Positions 38,135 to 47,196 of a stretch of 62,187 nt of DNA are shown one piece after another. Origin of the DNA: Mesorhizobium silamurunense (GTDB lineage: Bacteria > Pseudomonadota > Alphaproteobacteria > Rhizobiales > Rhizobiaceae); assembly GCF_014843825.1 (NCBI RefSeq), contig NZ_JHQR01000044.1, forward strand, positions 1 to 62,187, written 5' to 3'. The position numbers were made by a program, and so were the translations under genes. How positions within the stretch are numbered: the first letter of the stretch is position 1; every line of letters starts with the position of its first letter. The notes beneath the pieces were generated by a model. The model saw nothing but the letters and a program-made list of their open reading frames with translations. It made no database searches and was not told where the DNA came from.

Positions 38135-38527
38135 TCAGCCTCTTCCCGCAGACCTTGCCTGTCCGGGCTGCGAACCGGGTTGCCCGGCACTGTCGTCGAC
38201 AATCGCGTCGAGTGAATGACGCAGTTCCTTCATCAGACCTTTCTGGCGCGTGAGCTCGGCAATGCGCCGCTCGTAATTCAGGATCGCGCCGGTCATCGCG
38301 CTGACGTCCGACGATTTATCCGTCGACGCGGAGCCGTTCTCCATTGCCTCGACCAGGAAAGCCGCGTTGGTCGCCGTCGACCGATAGCGGTTCTCCAGCC
38401 CGGTCTTTTCCGCTTCGATCTCGGCGCTGATCTGGTCGAACAGCTTCGCCAGACGGTCGAGCCGCTGGAGATCAGTCTGCCGGTCACGGGCCGGGTCCCT
38501 GGATCTGAAGCCGAAAATCGAAGCCAT
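38135..38527 (-). CDS. Small coiled-coil protein in the exo region, function unknown
   Basis: A 130-residue cytoplasmic protein from ATG 38527 (MASIFGFRSRDPARD). Residues 15-50 and 75-110 show heptad-like charged helices (LDRLAKLFDQISAEIEAEKT); no signal peptide or membrane segment. The upstream frame to 38662 is not supported. It has its own TGC/GCA promoter motif 20 bp before the start. I recognise no family. Confidence 0.7.
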   Translation of the reverse strand: MASIFGFRSRDPARDRQTDLQRLDRLAKLFDQISAEIEAEKTGLENRYRSTATNAAFLVEAMENGSASTDKSSDVSAMTGAILNYERRIAELTRQKGLMKELRHSLDAIVDDSAGQPGSQPGQARSAGRG

Positions 38528-38546
38528 TCGATCGGTCTTTCGAAAT

Positions 38547-38558
38547 TGCTGCACCGCA
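38547..38558 (-). promoter_or_regulatory. PhaR/AniA-like motif upstream of the coiled-coil gene
   Basis: TGCGGTGCAGCA on the minus strand, within ATTGCTGCACCGCAACAT, ending 20 bp before the ATG at 38527. It would overlap the ribosome binding region or promoter of a short-leader transcript. Confidence 0.55.
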
Positions 38559-38645
38559 ACATAGAGTGCCATTCTCGGAGTAACTAGGCAACCTCGTAGT
38601 TTCGGAAAGCGGATTTTTTTGGGAACAGCTGGCGCCTTTGTCCGA

Positions 38646-39662
38646 TCATTCCTTTGCGGCACTTGTTGCCTGCATCAGGAAGCGCATCGGCGGCACCTGC
38701 TGCTTTGCAGCAATGCCTGCGCGACGGAAGAGAGCGTCCAGCTTGTCGGCGGCCACGCCGCGAATGATCGGGATCAGGTTGGACTGGCTGGCGAAGGCAT
38801 AGGCCGCGGCCGACGCCAGGCCACGCTCCGCCTTCACGTCGAGGAAATTGCGCAGCCGGTATTTGTCGCGCACATGGCGCTCATGGCGCCGCAATGCGGC
38901 CTTCGAACCCTCCGGCAGGTTGCCCAGCGCCAGCAGCGCCAGGTCGGCATCGGCAAGCCGTTTCAGATCCTGCGTCCGGTGGCGGCCGCTCAGCGAATCG
39001 GCACGAACGATCGCGCCGTAGCCGCAGGACTTGATGATTTTGAAACGCGCTCCGCAGGCGACCGCGCGCGCATAGAGCTCGTAATCCTCGCCGAGCCGCA
39101 GGTTTTCGTCATAGCTCAACCCGTGGTGCTCGAGGAATGCCCGGCTGATCACCGGCTTGAGGAAGCCCAGTTCGCCGCGCTGGACGCGGCGGCGGGAAAT
39201 GTTGCCGTCGATGAAACGCTCGAAATCGAGAAATTGCGGTTCGGGCGCAAAGGACGGAGCCGAGACCTTGGTGGGATCGGCCGCGGCATCATCCCTGATC
39301 AGCATGATGTTGTCGGCCGCGAAATCCCAGTCGGCGCCGTCAAACAGCCGGCGGAAACGACCTTCGAGGAAGAAATCGTCGGCGTCGAGGATGCTGATGA
39401 AAGGCGAAACAGAGGCCTGGATGGCGGCGTTGCGGGCAAAGGACGGACCACGATTGACATCGAGACGCATCACCTTGAGCCGGCCGCTGCCGTCATCGGC
39501 GGCCCGCGCCACATACTGCGTGTCGTCGGTGGAGGCGTCGTCGACCACGACGACCTCCGCCACCTCCGCCTCGCGCAGAGCCGAAGCGATGGCGACCGGT
39601 ATGGTCCGCGCCGCGTTGCGGGCGGCGATGATGACGCAGACCCTGGGGGTCGTCACGGGCAT
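38646..39662 (-). CDS. exoU: Glycosyltransferase family 2, ExoU-like
   Basis: A 338-residue GT2 enzyme: VCVIIAARNAARTIPVAIAS at the start, VVVDDASTDDT, DxD in SILDADDFFLEG, and LRLGEDYELYARAV. It resembles ExoU and ExoO; the start pattern and place near exoX favour ExoU, which adds a side-chain glucose. ExoO is already assigned at 25613. ExoW and ExoV neighbours known from S. meliloti are absent. Confidence 0.8.
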   Translation of the reverse strand: MPVTTPRVCVIIAARNAARTIPVAIASALREAEVAEVVVVDDASTDDTQYVARAADDGSGRLKVMRLDVNRGPSFARNAAIQASVSPFISILDADDFFLEGRFRRLFDGADWDFAADNIMLIRDDAAADPTKVSAPSFAPEPQFLDFERFIDGNISRRRVQRGELGFLKPVISRAFLEHHGLSYDENLRLGEDYELYARAVACGARFKIIKSCGYGAIVRADSLSGRHRTQDLKRLADADLALLALGNLPEGSKAALRRHERHVRDKYRLRNFLDVKAERGLASAAAYAFASQSNLIPIIRGVAADKLDALFRRAGIAAKQQVPPMRFLMQATSAAKE

Positions 39663-39717
39663 GATTCACCTTTCGATTGCGTGAGTGACAGCCCGCCCAT
39701 GAATGCAAAACCGGTCT

Positions 39718-40872
39718 TCATCCGTTGCCCCGCGCCGGCGTGGTGGCCGGCCGCTCGAAGATGCGCCGGCTGAGATCGGCGGAGGCCGCCCAGCCGGCCT
39801 CGGCCAGATAGCGCACGGGCTCGCGGCCGCAGAGCTCCCACAGCACTGTGCGCCGCTGCGGCCAGCACAGCGACGACAGCCAGGGCGCGATCACCATGTG
39901 GAAAAGGTCGGCATTGTCGATGCGCGCCAGGATCCGTGTGGCGCGATCCGAAAGCAGCGTGGCGGTACCGCCCAGCAGGACATCGGCCGCGCGCAGACCG
40001 AGCAGCAGCGTGTCGGCGAGGCCCTGCTCGGCGGCATGGTCGAGCACTTTCTGCTGCTCGGCTTCGTTCAGCCGGCTGGCCGCGGCTCTGACGTCGCAGA
40101 CATAGCCGGCGCAAGGCTCGCGATTGAAGAAGGCCTTGGCGACGCTGATGCAGGACAAAAGCAACGTGTCGGATGCCGAAATCAGCGGCATGGCGGCGCC
40201 GGCCACCTTGACCTCGCGCTTGCGGCGCAGGAAGCAGTCGATATCGCGCGGACTTGGCGAACCCGGCTGCTGCAGCCGATAATGGAGATCGACCGTGGCG
40301 GCCCGCACGCCGTCGTCGCGGACCATGTGCTGCTCGCCGAGGAAACGCACCCACCAGACCGAACGGGACTTGCCCGCGACCTCATAGCCGGCCGAGCGGA
40401 GGGCCTCGCGAGCTGCCGAGAAACCGGACGGCGAAACCAGGATGTCGACGTCGCCGGACGGCTTCATGAAATGATCGCCATAGAGCAATTGCTGCTGCAG
40501 CGGCCCCTTCAGGAAGACGAAGTCTACCTGCCTGTCACGCAGCACCTGATGGATGGCGATCGAATCGCCGATGCAGGCGGCGTTCATCGACAGAGTGCGC
40601 CGGCGATAAGCTTCGAGCCATGCGAGCAGTTCGGGAGGCGCCGCGCCGGTCGCCGCCCGCGCCAGAGCCTTGAGCAAAAAGACAGCGACCTTGTTCAACC
40701 TCGCGATGTCGGCGACGTTGGCCACCGAGATTGCCGGAACCGGCATGCGGCCATGATCGACGGCTCCCGCAGCCGGGTTGAAGAACAGCCGCAGACAGGC
40801 CTGTACATAGGCGACTTCGTCGGCGCAGCCGGCCGCACGCAGCCTGTCGTAAGAAGCGTCCTGCACGGCCAT
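39718..40872 (-). CDS. Nucleotidyltransferase-family protein beside the lasso cluster
   Basis: A 384-residue member of the same uncharacterised nucleotidyltransferase family as 12331-13356. Key elements are DFVFLKGPLQQQLLYG and GDVDILVSP with the DxD metal pair. I chose ATG 40872; the frame continues to 40995, but that part is compositionally odd. It is transcribed away from the lasso precursor 503 bp distant. Lasso clusters with HprK-like kinases often carry this family. Its role, for example attaching a nucleotide or sugar-nucleotide to the peptide, is untested inference. Confidence 0.78.
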   Translation of the reverse strand: MAVQDASYDRLRAAGCADEVAYVQACLRLFFNPAAGAVDHGRMPVPAISVANVADIARLNKVAVFLLKALARAATGAAPPELLAWLEAYRRRTLSMNAACIGDSIAIHQVLRDRQVDFVFLKGPLQQQLLYGDHFMKPSGDVDILVSPSGFSAAREALRSAGYEVAGKSRSVWWVRFLGEQHMVRDDGVRAATVDLHYRLQQPGSPSPRDIDCFLRRKREVKVAGAAMPLISASDTLLLSCISVAKAFFNREPCAGYVCDVRAAASRLNEAEQQKVLDHAAEQGLADTLLLGLRAADVLLGGTATLLSDRATRILARIDNADLFHMVIAPWLSSLCWPQRRTVLWELCGREPVRYLAEAGWAASADLSRRIFERPATTPARGNG

Positions 40873-41375
40873 GCCCCGTTGTCGTTTCTCCGCAAAACCG
40901 CCCGCGGCGGCGTTTATACCGCAACTGCGAAGAAAAGCATCGCCAAAAATCAGGGCAGCCATCCAGCGCCTTCCGAAGCGGCCTCGCCCCTGCAACCTTA
41001 GCGTTCATATTCGCCATCTCGCCGATCACTTTTGAAGACAGATCCGACTGCGGTGACGTAAGCCGGCAATCGATACTTTCTGCAGCATTCTCCCCGCGGT
41101 CGTGAGACAGGTATTTGAGCTTATGAAGTTATTGCAAATAAATCATACGCTTACTTAAACGGCAAAGATGCGCCGCCTAGCTACCGGATGACATCCGCCT
41201 AAAATGGGAATGTCTGCCGCTCCATCATCGGCGGATGCCGGCGCAACCAAGAATTGATTAATGCAAGGTAAATCACGCTTGACTCATAAATGTTGCCGTG
41301 CAGCAATTGCAACGCAGCATAGCAGTATGCTGGCGGCATTCTGACGCCGCTTCCAGTCCTCAGTTGGAGAGTAGA
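40873..41375. other. Divergent control region of nucleotidyltransferase and lasso genes
   Basis: This 503-bp gap holds no gene I can support. It turns AT-rich from about 41130 (GAAGTTATTGCAAATAAATC), has TTGACT at 41279-41284 as a possible -35 box, then two TGC/GCA motifs at 41294-41305 and 41308-41319. The lasso ribosome site GGAGAG is at 41366. Confidence 0.6.
41294..41319 (+). promoter_or_regulatory. Tandem PhaR/AniA-like motifs upstream of the lasso precursor
   Basis: TGCCGTGCAGCA (41294-41305, one mismatch) and TGCAACGCAGCA (41308-41319, full match) lie 14 bp apart, ending 56 bp before the precursor ATG. They match the motif at exo promoters. Confidence 0.6.
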
Positions 41376-41528
41376 ATGGAACAGAATGTTGAAAAGCAAG
41401 AGTACGAGACCCCCAGCCTGACGGTTCATGGTTCGATCGAAACGATCACGCAGGGTGCCTCCGGCACGACGGCGCTGGACGCGGCATTTCCCGCGCACAC
41501 GCCGGTCGGTGAGCTCACCTTCTCCTGA
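41376..41528 (+). CDS. Lasso peptide precursor (50 residues)
   Basis: ATG 41376 with GGAGAG about 6 nt upstream. The leader carries Y10-x-x-P13-x-L15 and G19, the B1 recognition pattern, and Thr25 at position -2, the residue demanded by lasso peptidases. Cleavage after Q26 frees a 24-residue core starting GASGTTALD; Gly27 to Asp35 gives a nine-residue macrolactam ring. The tail begins AAFP and ends ELTFS, so Ser50 is C-terminal and available to the kinase. The G-T-x3-D-A pattern recalls paeninodin, a phosphorylated lasso peptide from Paenibacillus. Ring and cleavage are predictions. Confidence 0.9.
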   Translation: MEQNVEKQEYETPSLTVHGSIETITQGASGTTALDAAFPAHTPVGELTFS

Positions 41529-41685
41529 GCTTGCAGGCGCCTGGGGTTGTCGCAGTTGTGGCTCCGGGCGTTCTCTTTTGAACAGTGGGCCGGGGGCTCG
41601 TATCCCCCGGCTTCCTGGCCGGGCGATCGCAGGCAACCGATCCCGATCCAGGTCACGCATGGCGTTCAAACAATGAGGTTTTAGG

Positions 41686-41985
41686 ATGCACTGGAACCCA
41701 TCGGACCATGACCGCGTGGTCGCGACCGGCGATGCGGTGGCTTGCGAATTCGGCAACGGACTGGCGCTGCTCCATCTCAAATCCAACATCTACTACAGCC
41801 TGAACGGCGTCGGCGCCTACATCTGGGAGCTGATCCAGGAACCGCGACCGATCGTCGACATAAAAAGCGCGGTGCTCGCGCGCTATGACGTCGATGCCGA
41901 ACGTTGCAAGGCCGATGTCGAAGGCTTGCTCAAGGGGCTGCTCGAAGCCGGGCTTGCGAGGCTCCACCATGAGGAACTGGCCTAG
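41686..41985 (+). CDS. Lasso B1, PqqD-like leader-recognition protein
   Basis: A 99-residue RiPP recognition element. The beta-hairpin region ALLHLKSNIYYSLNGVGAYI is followed by helices (IVDIKSAVLARYDVDAE), as in PqqD. It should bind the YxxPxL leader of the precursor 158 bp upstream and hand it to B2. Its end overlaps the B2 start by 17 nt, so the two are coupled. Confidence 0.88.
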   Translation: MHWNPSDHDRVVATGDAVACEFGNGLALLHLKSNIYYSLNGVGAYIWELIQEPRPIVDIKSAVLARYDVDAERCKADVEGLLKGLLEAGLARLHHEELA

Positions 41986-42385
41986 GGTCCTCTCGCTGAG
42001 CGGCCCGGAGATGCTGTTTCTGGCGCACTGTCTGGCGGTGGTCAGCGCCGTGCGGCTGGGGCTGACACTCTCCTCCTATAACCGCGTGCGCATTCTGGTG
42101 AACCGGCTGGAGGCAAGGAATGACGCCGGTATCGCCGATCTGCGGCGCGTCGCATGGGGCGTTGCCGCCGCTGCACGGTTCGTGCCCGGCGCCAGCTGCC
42201 TCACCCAGGCGCTCGCCGGACAATATCTGCTTGCCCGCCAGGGCAATGCTTCCAAGATCCGCATCGGCATCGAGCGCGACACCGGCGTCGAGCTCAAGGC
42301 GCATGCGTGGCTGGTCAGCGGCAACCACATCGTGCTTGGCGGCTCGATCGATGGCTTCGCCCATCTCGTCGATCACGGGCAATAG
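41969..42385 (+). CDS. Lasso B2, transglutaminase-like leader peptidase
   Basis: A 138-residue Cys protease from ATG 41969. Catalytic C77 lies in PGASCLTQALAGQYLL and H112 in ELKAHAWLVSG, the two hallmark blocks of lasso B2 proteins; the Asp is less obvious, probably in the SIDGF stretch. It cleaves the leader after the -2 Thr, -1 Gln pair. It starts inside the end of B1. Confidence 0.88.
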   Translation: MRNWPRVLSLSGPEMLFLAHCLAVVSAVRLGLTLSSYNRVRILVNRLEARNDAGIADLRRVAWGVAAAARFVPGASCLTQALAGQYLLARQGNASKIRIGIERDTGVELKAHAWLVSGNHIVLGGSIDGFAHLVDHGQ

Positions 42386-42389
42386 GCCC

Positions 42390-44309
42390 ATGAGCGGCGT
42401 CGCCGGAATTCTGCTCAGACAGGACGGCAGGCCCGCCGCGGCAGCCGACATCCAGCAGATGCTGGCGCGCATGCGCCACCGGGCGCGCGACGGCAGCTCG
42501 TGGTGGACGGACAGAAGTGCGGCGCTTGGCCATGCCTGGCTCGACACCACGGGCGAGGACGGCCCCGGCCCCCTGACCATGGCCGGAGGCAAGCTCGCCA
42601 TCACGGCCGATTGCCGGCTGGACAACCGCGACGAGCTTCTGGCGCGGCTCGGCATACGCGACCGGCCAGTCGCCGACGCGATGCTCCTGATGCGCGCCTA
42701 TCTCAAATGGGGCGAGGCCTGTCCGACCTATCTGCAAGGCGATTTCGCCTTCGCGATCTGGGATGCCGAGCGCCGGGCGCTGTTTTGCGTGCGCGACCAT
42801 TTCGGCGTCAAGCCGTTCTATTATCACTCGACCGCCAGGCGCTTCGCGTTCGCCTCCGAGATCGGCCCTCTGCTTACCCTGGATGGCGTCGGCAGGAATC
42901 TCAGCGAGCATCAGATTTCCGGCTTCCTCGCCGGCCTGCCGGACGATCCGCAGTCAACCCATTATGCCGAAATCTTCCGCCTGCCGGCCCGCCACACCCT
43001 GACGGTGACGGGCAGCCAGGTGACGCTTCGTCGCTACTGGCAGATCGAGCCTTCGGCAAAGCCGCTGCGCTCGGATGCGGCCGAGGAATTCAGGCATCTT
43101 TTTTCCCAGTCGGTGCAGAACCGGATGCGCGGCACGCCATCCGTCGGCGCAATGCTGAGCGGTGGCCTCGATTCGTCCTCGATCGCCTGCGTGGCCGGAC
43201 TTCAAGCAGCGGCGGCTCAGAAGCCGAAGCTCAAAACCTTCTCGCTGGTCTTCGAGAAAGGTTCGTCGATGGACGAGCAGCCCTTCATCGATGCGGTGCT
43301 TGACCGATATCAGCTCGACGGCACACTGATTGCCGTCGGCGACTATGCGCCCTTCGCCGAGTTTGAGCGCATTCTGGAGGAACAGGAAGGGACTTTCCTG
43401 GCGCCCGGCCTGTCCTTGACCCGCAGCATCTATCGCACCGCGAGCGTCAAGGGCGTCAAGGTGCTTCTCGACGGCCATGGCGGCGACGAGGTCGTATCGC
43501 AAGGCTATGGGCACCTACATGAACTCGCCCATGGCGGCAGGTGGCTAGACCTGTGGCGCGAGTTGCACGGCGCCGCCAAGACCTATGGCGAGGGGATGCT
43601 ATCTCTGTATTTCAAGTTCCTCGCCGCCTACGGGCCGGCTTGGCGGGTTGCCAGGATGAGAGCGATGGCCAAACGCTTCCTCGGCAAGCTGCGGCGCAGA
43701 CCACTGCACGCGCCGCGCGCCGCCTGGGCGGGACTGGTCAATCCGGAGCTTGCCAGGCGCACCGACCTCGCCGAGCGTTTCCATCGCGCCGGCTACATGC
43801 CCGCCAATGTCAGTACCAGCGAAGCGCTGACGCATCGCTGGCTTCTGTCCACCGGCCTGGTGCCGCACGCCTTCGAGGTCCTCGACAAGGCCGCCGCCAA
43901 TTTCGGCATCGAGCCACGCTATCCATTCTGGGACAAACCGCTGGTCGAGTTCTGCCTGGCATTGCCGGGCGCGGAAAAACTGCACAACGGCTTCGGCCGC
44001 CATGTGCTGCGCCGGGCGATGGAAGGCGTGCTGCCACCGGCGGTGCAGTGGCGGCGTGACAAGATCGATTTTACCGCCAGCCTGGTCAAAGGCATGATCG
44101 TCAACCATCGCGATCTCCTGGACAGGCTACTGGTGTCGGACAGCGACTTGATCGCCCCCTATGTCAATCTGCCCGAAGTGAACGCCGTCTATGCCCGCAT
44201 GCTGCGGCGGCCCGAGCAGGCGACGCTGCCCGATGTCCAGCATATCTGGCGGTCGGCCTCGCTGTCGCTGTGGCTGCGGCAGGTCCAACGGGATGGAAGC
44301 CCTGCATGA
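42390..44309 (+). CDS. Lasso cyclase (asparagine synthetase-like C protein)
   Basis: A 639-residue ATP-dependent macrolactam synthetase. It begins MSGVAGILLRQDG: the glutaminase nucleophile Cys2 of real asparagine synthetases is Ser, so no ammonia is produced, as expected for a cyclase that uses the core's Gly amine. The PPi loop SGGLDSSS is at about 257-264. It should adenylate Asp9 of the core and close the ring. It begins 4 nt after B2 and overlaps the kinase by ATGA. Confidence 0.92.
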   Translation: MSGVAGILLRQDGRPAAAADIQQMLARMRHRARDGSSWWTDRSAALGHAWLDTTGEDGPGPLTMAGGKLAITADCRLDNRDELLARLGIRDRPVADAMLLMRAYLKWGEACPTYLQGDFAFAIWDAERRALFCVRDHFGVKPFYYHSTARRFAFASEIGPLLTLDGVGRNLSEHQISGFLAGLPDDPQSTHYAEIFRLPARHTLTVTGSQVTLRRYWQIEPSAKPLRSDAAEEFRHLFSQSVQNRMRGTPSVGAMLSGGLDSSSIACVAGLQAAAAQKPKLKTFSLVFEKGSSMDEQPFIDAVLDRYQLDGTLIAVGDYAPFAEFERILEEQEGTFLAPGLSLTRSIYRTASVKGVKVLLDGHGGDEVVSQGYGHLHELAHGGRWLDLWRELHGAAKTYGEGMLSLYFKFLAAYGPAWRVARMRAMAKRFLGKLRRRPLHAPRAAWAGLVNPELARRTDLAERFHRAGYMPANVSTSEALTHRWLLSTGLVPHAFEVLDKAAANFGIEPRYPFWDKPLVEFCLALPGAEKLHNGFGRHVLRRAMEGVLPPAVQWRRDKIDFTASLVKGMIVNHRDLLDRLLVSDSDLIAPYVNLPEVNAVYARMLRRPEQATLPDVQHIWRSASLSLWLRQVQRDGSPA

Positions 44310-45295
44310 ACCCTCCGGTCGCTTCTCTTGCCACGAGGCCTGGCTCCGCCGTCGAAGCGGCCATTCGAAAGGGACGTGCCCGGCGCTTCTATAAGGCGTA
44401 CGGCCTGACGATCGGGTCCGAAGTGATTTTGCCGGAGCTGGAACCGACCGCGCCGGCAACATCGGACATCGAGATCGCTGTTGGGCCGATCGATTTTCCG
44501 GAGGCCGCATCGCCGAACGCCACGGCCTTTCGTTTCGAGCCGACGCGCCAATACCTGTCCTGGCAAGCCGTCGGCACCTTTCTGATCAGCGATGCTTCCA
44601 GGATCGATGTCGATCCGGCGCCGGGTATCGACGATCCGCTGCTGGCCTTTCCGCTTCTGGGTCCGGTGCTGGCGCTCACCCTGCATCAGCGCCGTCTGCT
44701 TGTCCTGCACGCCAGCGCGATCGCCGTGGACGGGCAAGGCGTGATCTTCATGGGCGACAAGGGCGCCGGCAAGTCGACCACGGCGGGCGCGATGATCCGC
44801 GCCGGTCACCTTCTGCTTACCGACGATGTCGTGGCGCTGGACCTGTCCGATCCTTCACGGCCGATGATCCTGCCCGGTTTTCCGCAGCTCAAGCTTGCCG
44901 CGGATGCCGCCGACGTCATCCGGATCGGACAAGCGGAGGTGCGGCCGCAGGTGCATCCGCAGATCGAGAAAGCGCAGCATCGCCTGCAAAAAGGATTTTC
45001 CGGCGAAGCCGTGCCGGCGGCCCGGATCTATGTGCTGGAGCGCGGCGAGCAGGCGGCGATCACGCCGCTGCCGGGCGCCGGCGCGTTGGCAGCGACCATC
45101 AAGTTCTCCTACGTCACCCGGTTCGGCCGGCAGGCGCTGGTCGGCGATTTCGCGTCCACGCATCTCGCTCAATGCGCGCAGCTTGCCGCCCGGATCGGCG
45201 TCAGCCGGCTCGACGTGCCGGCAGGTCTGGAGCGGATCGATGAAGCCGTCGCCCTGATCGAGCGCGATCCGGCGGCCGGCGCACAGGCAAGGTGA
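44306..45295 (+). CDS. HprK-like lasso peptide kinase
   Basis: A 329-residue kinase with the HPr-kinase fold: His135 (LVLHASAIAV), Walker A GDKGAGKST at 150-158 and acidic pair D173-D174 (LLTDDVVAL). Homologous enzymes from Bacillales phosphorylate the C-terminal Ser of lasso precursors; the precursor here ends in Ser50. It shares length and layout with the locus 1 kinase at 13384 but little sequence, so the two are probably not recent duplicates. Confidence 0.85.
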   Translation: MNPPVASLATRPGSAVEAAIRKGRARRFYKAYGLTIGSEVILPELEPTAPATSDIEIAVGPIDFPEAASPNATAFRFEPTRQYLSWQAVGTFLISDASRIDVDPAPGIDDPLLAFPLLGPVLALTLHQRRLLVLHASAIAVDGQGVIFMGDKGAGKSTTAGAMIRAGHLLLTDDVVALDLSDPSRPMILPGFPQLKLAADAADVIRIGQAEVRPQVHPQIEKAQHRLQKGFSGEAVPAARIYVLERGEQAAITPLPGAGALAATIKFSYVTRFGRQALVGDFASTHLAQCAQLAARIGVSRLDVPAGLERIDEAVALIERDPAAGAQAR

Positions 45296-47196
45296 GCAGA
45301 GGCATGGCCTGGTCCTCAAAACTTCGCCTGTCGCTTTTGCGGGATGTTGCCGGCTTCGGCGGCATGATGGCGCATATAGGCGGGCAGCGCACGCTGACGG
45401 CGCTAGCATTCCTGATCCTCGGAAGCCTGACCGAAGGCCTCTCGATCCTGCTTTTGATCCCGCTCTTGCATCTGATCGGCAATGCCGACCAGGATTTCGC
45501 CGTCCGGGTGCCGAACGCTTTGCGCTGGCTGGAGCCCGATGGGACACTATCACTTGCGACGGTGCTCTGCCTGCTCGTCGCCCTGGTCGCGCTGCAGGCG
45601 ATGTTCAACCGCTTCAAGTCGCTCTACATGGCGCGGCTGCTCTACGACTTCGTCAACCGCGTGCGCATGAACCTGTTCGAGAGCATCGGCAAGGCGCGCT
45701 GGGGCGTCTTCACCCGCATGCGCAGCTCCGATCTCGATCATGCGCTGACCGGCGACATCGATCGCGTTCAGGCGGCCGCCTTCTCGCTGCTGATGCTCGC
45801 CCAGACGGCGCTGCTGCTTGCCGGCTATCTCGTGGTGTCGCTGTTCATCTCGCCGGTGATGACGTCCTTCGCCATCCTCATCGGCGTGATCCTGTTCGTT
45901 GCGCTGCAGCCCTTCCGTGCGCGCGCCACCGCCTATGGCCGCGTTCTGACCGGCAGCCGCCAGGAGCAGTACCGCACGGTCTCGGAGTTCCTTGGCGGCA
46001 TCAAGGTGGCCAAGAGCCTGAACGTGGAGGCCAGCTATTTCGCGCAGCTCCGCGCGACGCTCGAAAAGATGAAAGCGGACAACGTAGCCTATGTCCGCAA
46101 CAGCACCGTCGGCACCGCGCTGTTCCAGGTGGCGAGCGTCATCGGGCTCAGCCTGTTCATCTACGTCGCGCTGGTGCGCTTCCACCTGTCGCTTGCGGAA
46201 ATCGTCGTGCTGCTTCTGGTCTTCATGCGGGTCGCGCCGCGCTTCATGGATATGCAGGTGCAGGCACAGCAAATGCTGATCAACCTGCCGGCCTACACCG
46301 CCATGCAGGCCTTGCAGGCACGTTTCGACGCCGAGCGCGAGATGGAGCCGGGCGATGGCGCGCAGAACGCAAGGCTGTCGCTCGACAGCGGCCTCAACAT
46401 CCGCGACGTCTCGCTTGCCTATGGCGACGGTAAGCCGGTGGTCAGCGACATCACCTTCGGCCTTCCCGCCGGCAAGGTGACGGCGCTGATCGGTCCGTCC
46501 GGCTCGGGCAAGAGCACGATCGCCGACATGCTGCTTGGGCTGCTCGAGCCAACCCATGGCACTATCCTGGCGGACGGTGTCGAGATCACCGTGCAAAATC
46601 GCAGGGCCTGGCGCAGCCAGGTGGCCTATGTGCCGCAGGACGTGTTCCTGCTGCATGACACGATCGCCGCCAATCTGCGCCTGGCGGCGCCGCAGGCCGG
46701 CGACGAGAAGCTTTGGGCGGCGCTGCGCAAGGCGCATGCGGCCGACTTCGTCGAGCGGCTCGACCGGCGGCTGGAAACGGTGGTGGGCGACCGCGGTGTC
46801 AGGCTCTCGGGCGGCGAACGTCAGCGCATCGCGCTGGCACGGGCGCTGTTGCGCAAGCCCTCGCTGCTCATCCTCGACGAGGCGACGAGCGCGCTCGACT
46901 GGCAGAATCAGTCGCTGATCGCCCAATCGATCGAGGAACTGCGGGGCCAGATGACCATCCTCACCATCGCGCACCGGCCATCGATGATCGCTTTCGCCGA
47001 CTGGGTCGTGGCCATCGAGAACGGGCGTATCGTCGAGGTCGGGCAATATCAGCGGCTGAAGGCAAAGCCGGGCAGCCGGCTAGCCAGGATGCTCTCCGGC
47101 GAAGGGGCCGGGCCGGAACCCGCAACGCTGGCCGACAAGGCGCCGCTCCCGGTGCCGACTGAACAATCAGCGGACGCTGCCGCGCCTGGCGGTTAG
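45292..47196 (+). CDS. Lasso peptide ABC exporter (D protein)
   Basis: A 634-residue half-transporter: six transmembrane segments in residues about 20-310, then a nucleotide-binding domain with Walker A GPSGSGKST near residue 400, signature LSGGERQRI and Walker B LLILDEATSALD. I take GTG 45292, which overlaps the kinase stop (GTGA); ATG 45304 lacks a well-spaced ribosome site. It should export the mature peptide and give self-immunity. No isopeptidase gene follows. Its end overlaps the convergent exoX by 30 nt. Confidence 0.9.
   Translation: MSRGMAWSSKLRLSLLRDVAGFGGMMAHIGGQRTLTALAFLILGSLTEGLSILLLIPLLHLIGNADQDFAVRVPNALRWLEPDGTLSLATVLCLLVALVALQAMFNRFKSLYMARLLYDFVNRVRMNLFESIGKARWGVFTRMRSSDLDHALTGDIDRVQAAAFSLLMLAQTALLLAGYLVVSLFISPVMTSFAILIGVILFVALQPFRARATAYGRVLTGSRQEQYRTVSEFLGGIKVAKSLNVEASYFAQLRATLEKMKADNVAYVRNSTVGTALFQVASVIGLSLFIYVALVRFHLSLAEIVVLLLVFMRVAPRFMDMQVQAQQMLINLPAYTAMQALQARFDAEREMEPGDGAQNARLSLDSGLNIRDVSLAYGDGKPVVSDITFGLPAGKVTALIGPSGSGKSTIADMLLGLLEPTHGTILADGVEITVQNRRAWRSQVAYVPQDVFLLHDTIAANLRLAAPQAGDEKLWAALRKAHAADFVERLDRRLETVVGDRGVRLSGGERQRIALARALLRKPSLLILDEATSALDWQNQSLIAQSIEELRGQMTILTIAHRPSMIAFADWVVAIENGRIVEVGQYQRLKAKPGSRLARMLSGEGAGPEPATLADKAPLPVPTEQSADAAAPGG

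Noticed and set aside
40873..40995. N-terminal extension of the second nucleotidyltransferase
   Set aside because: The first 41 codons have no family resemblance and would start without a ribosome site; ATG 40872 is preferred.
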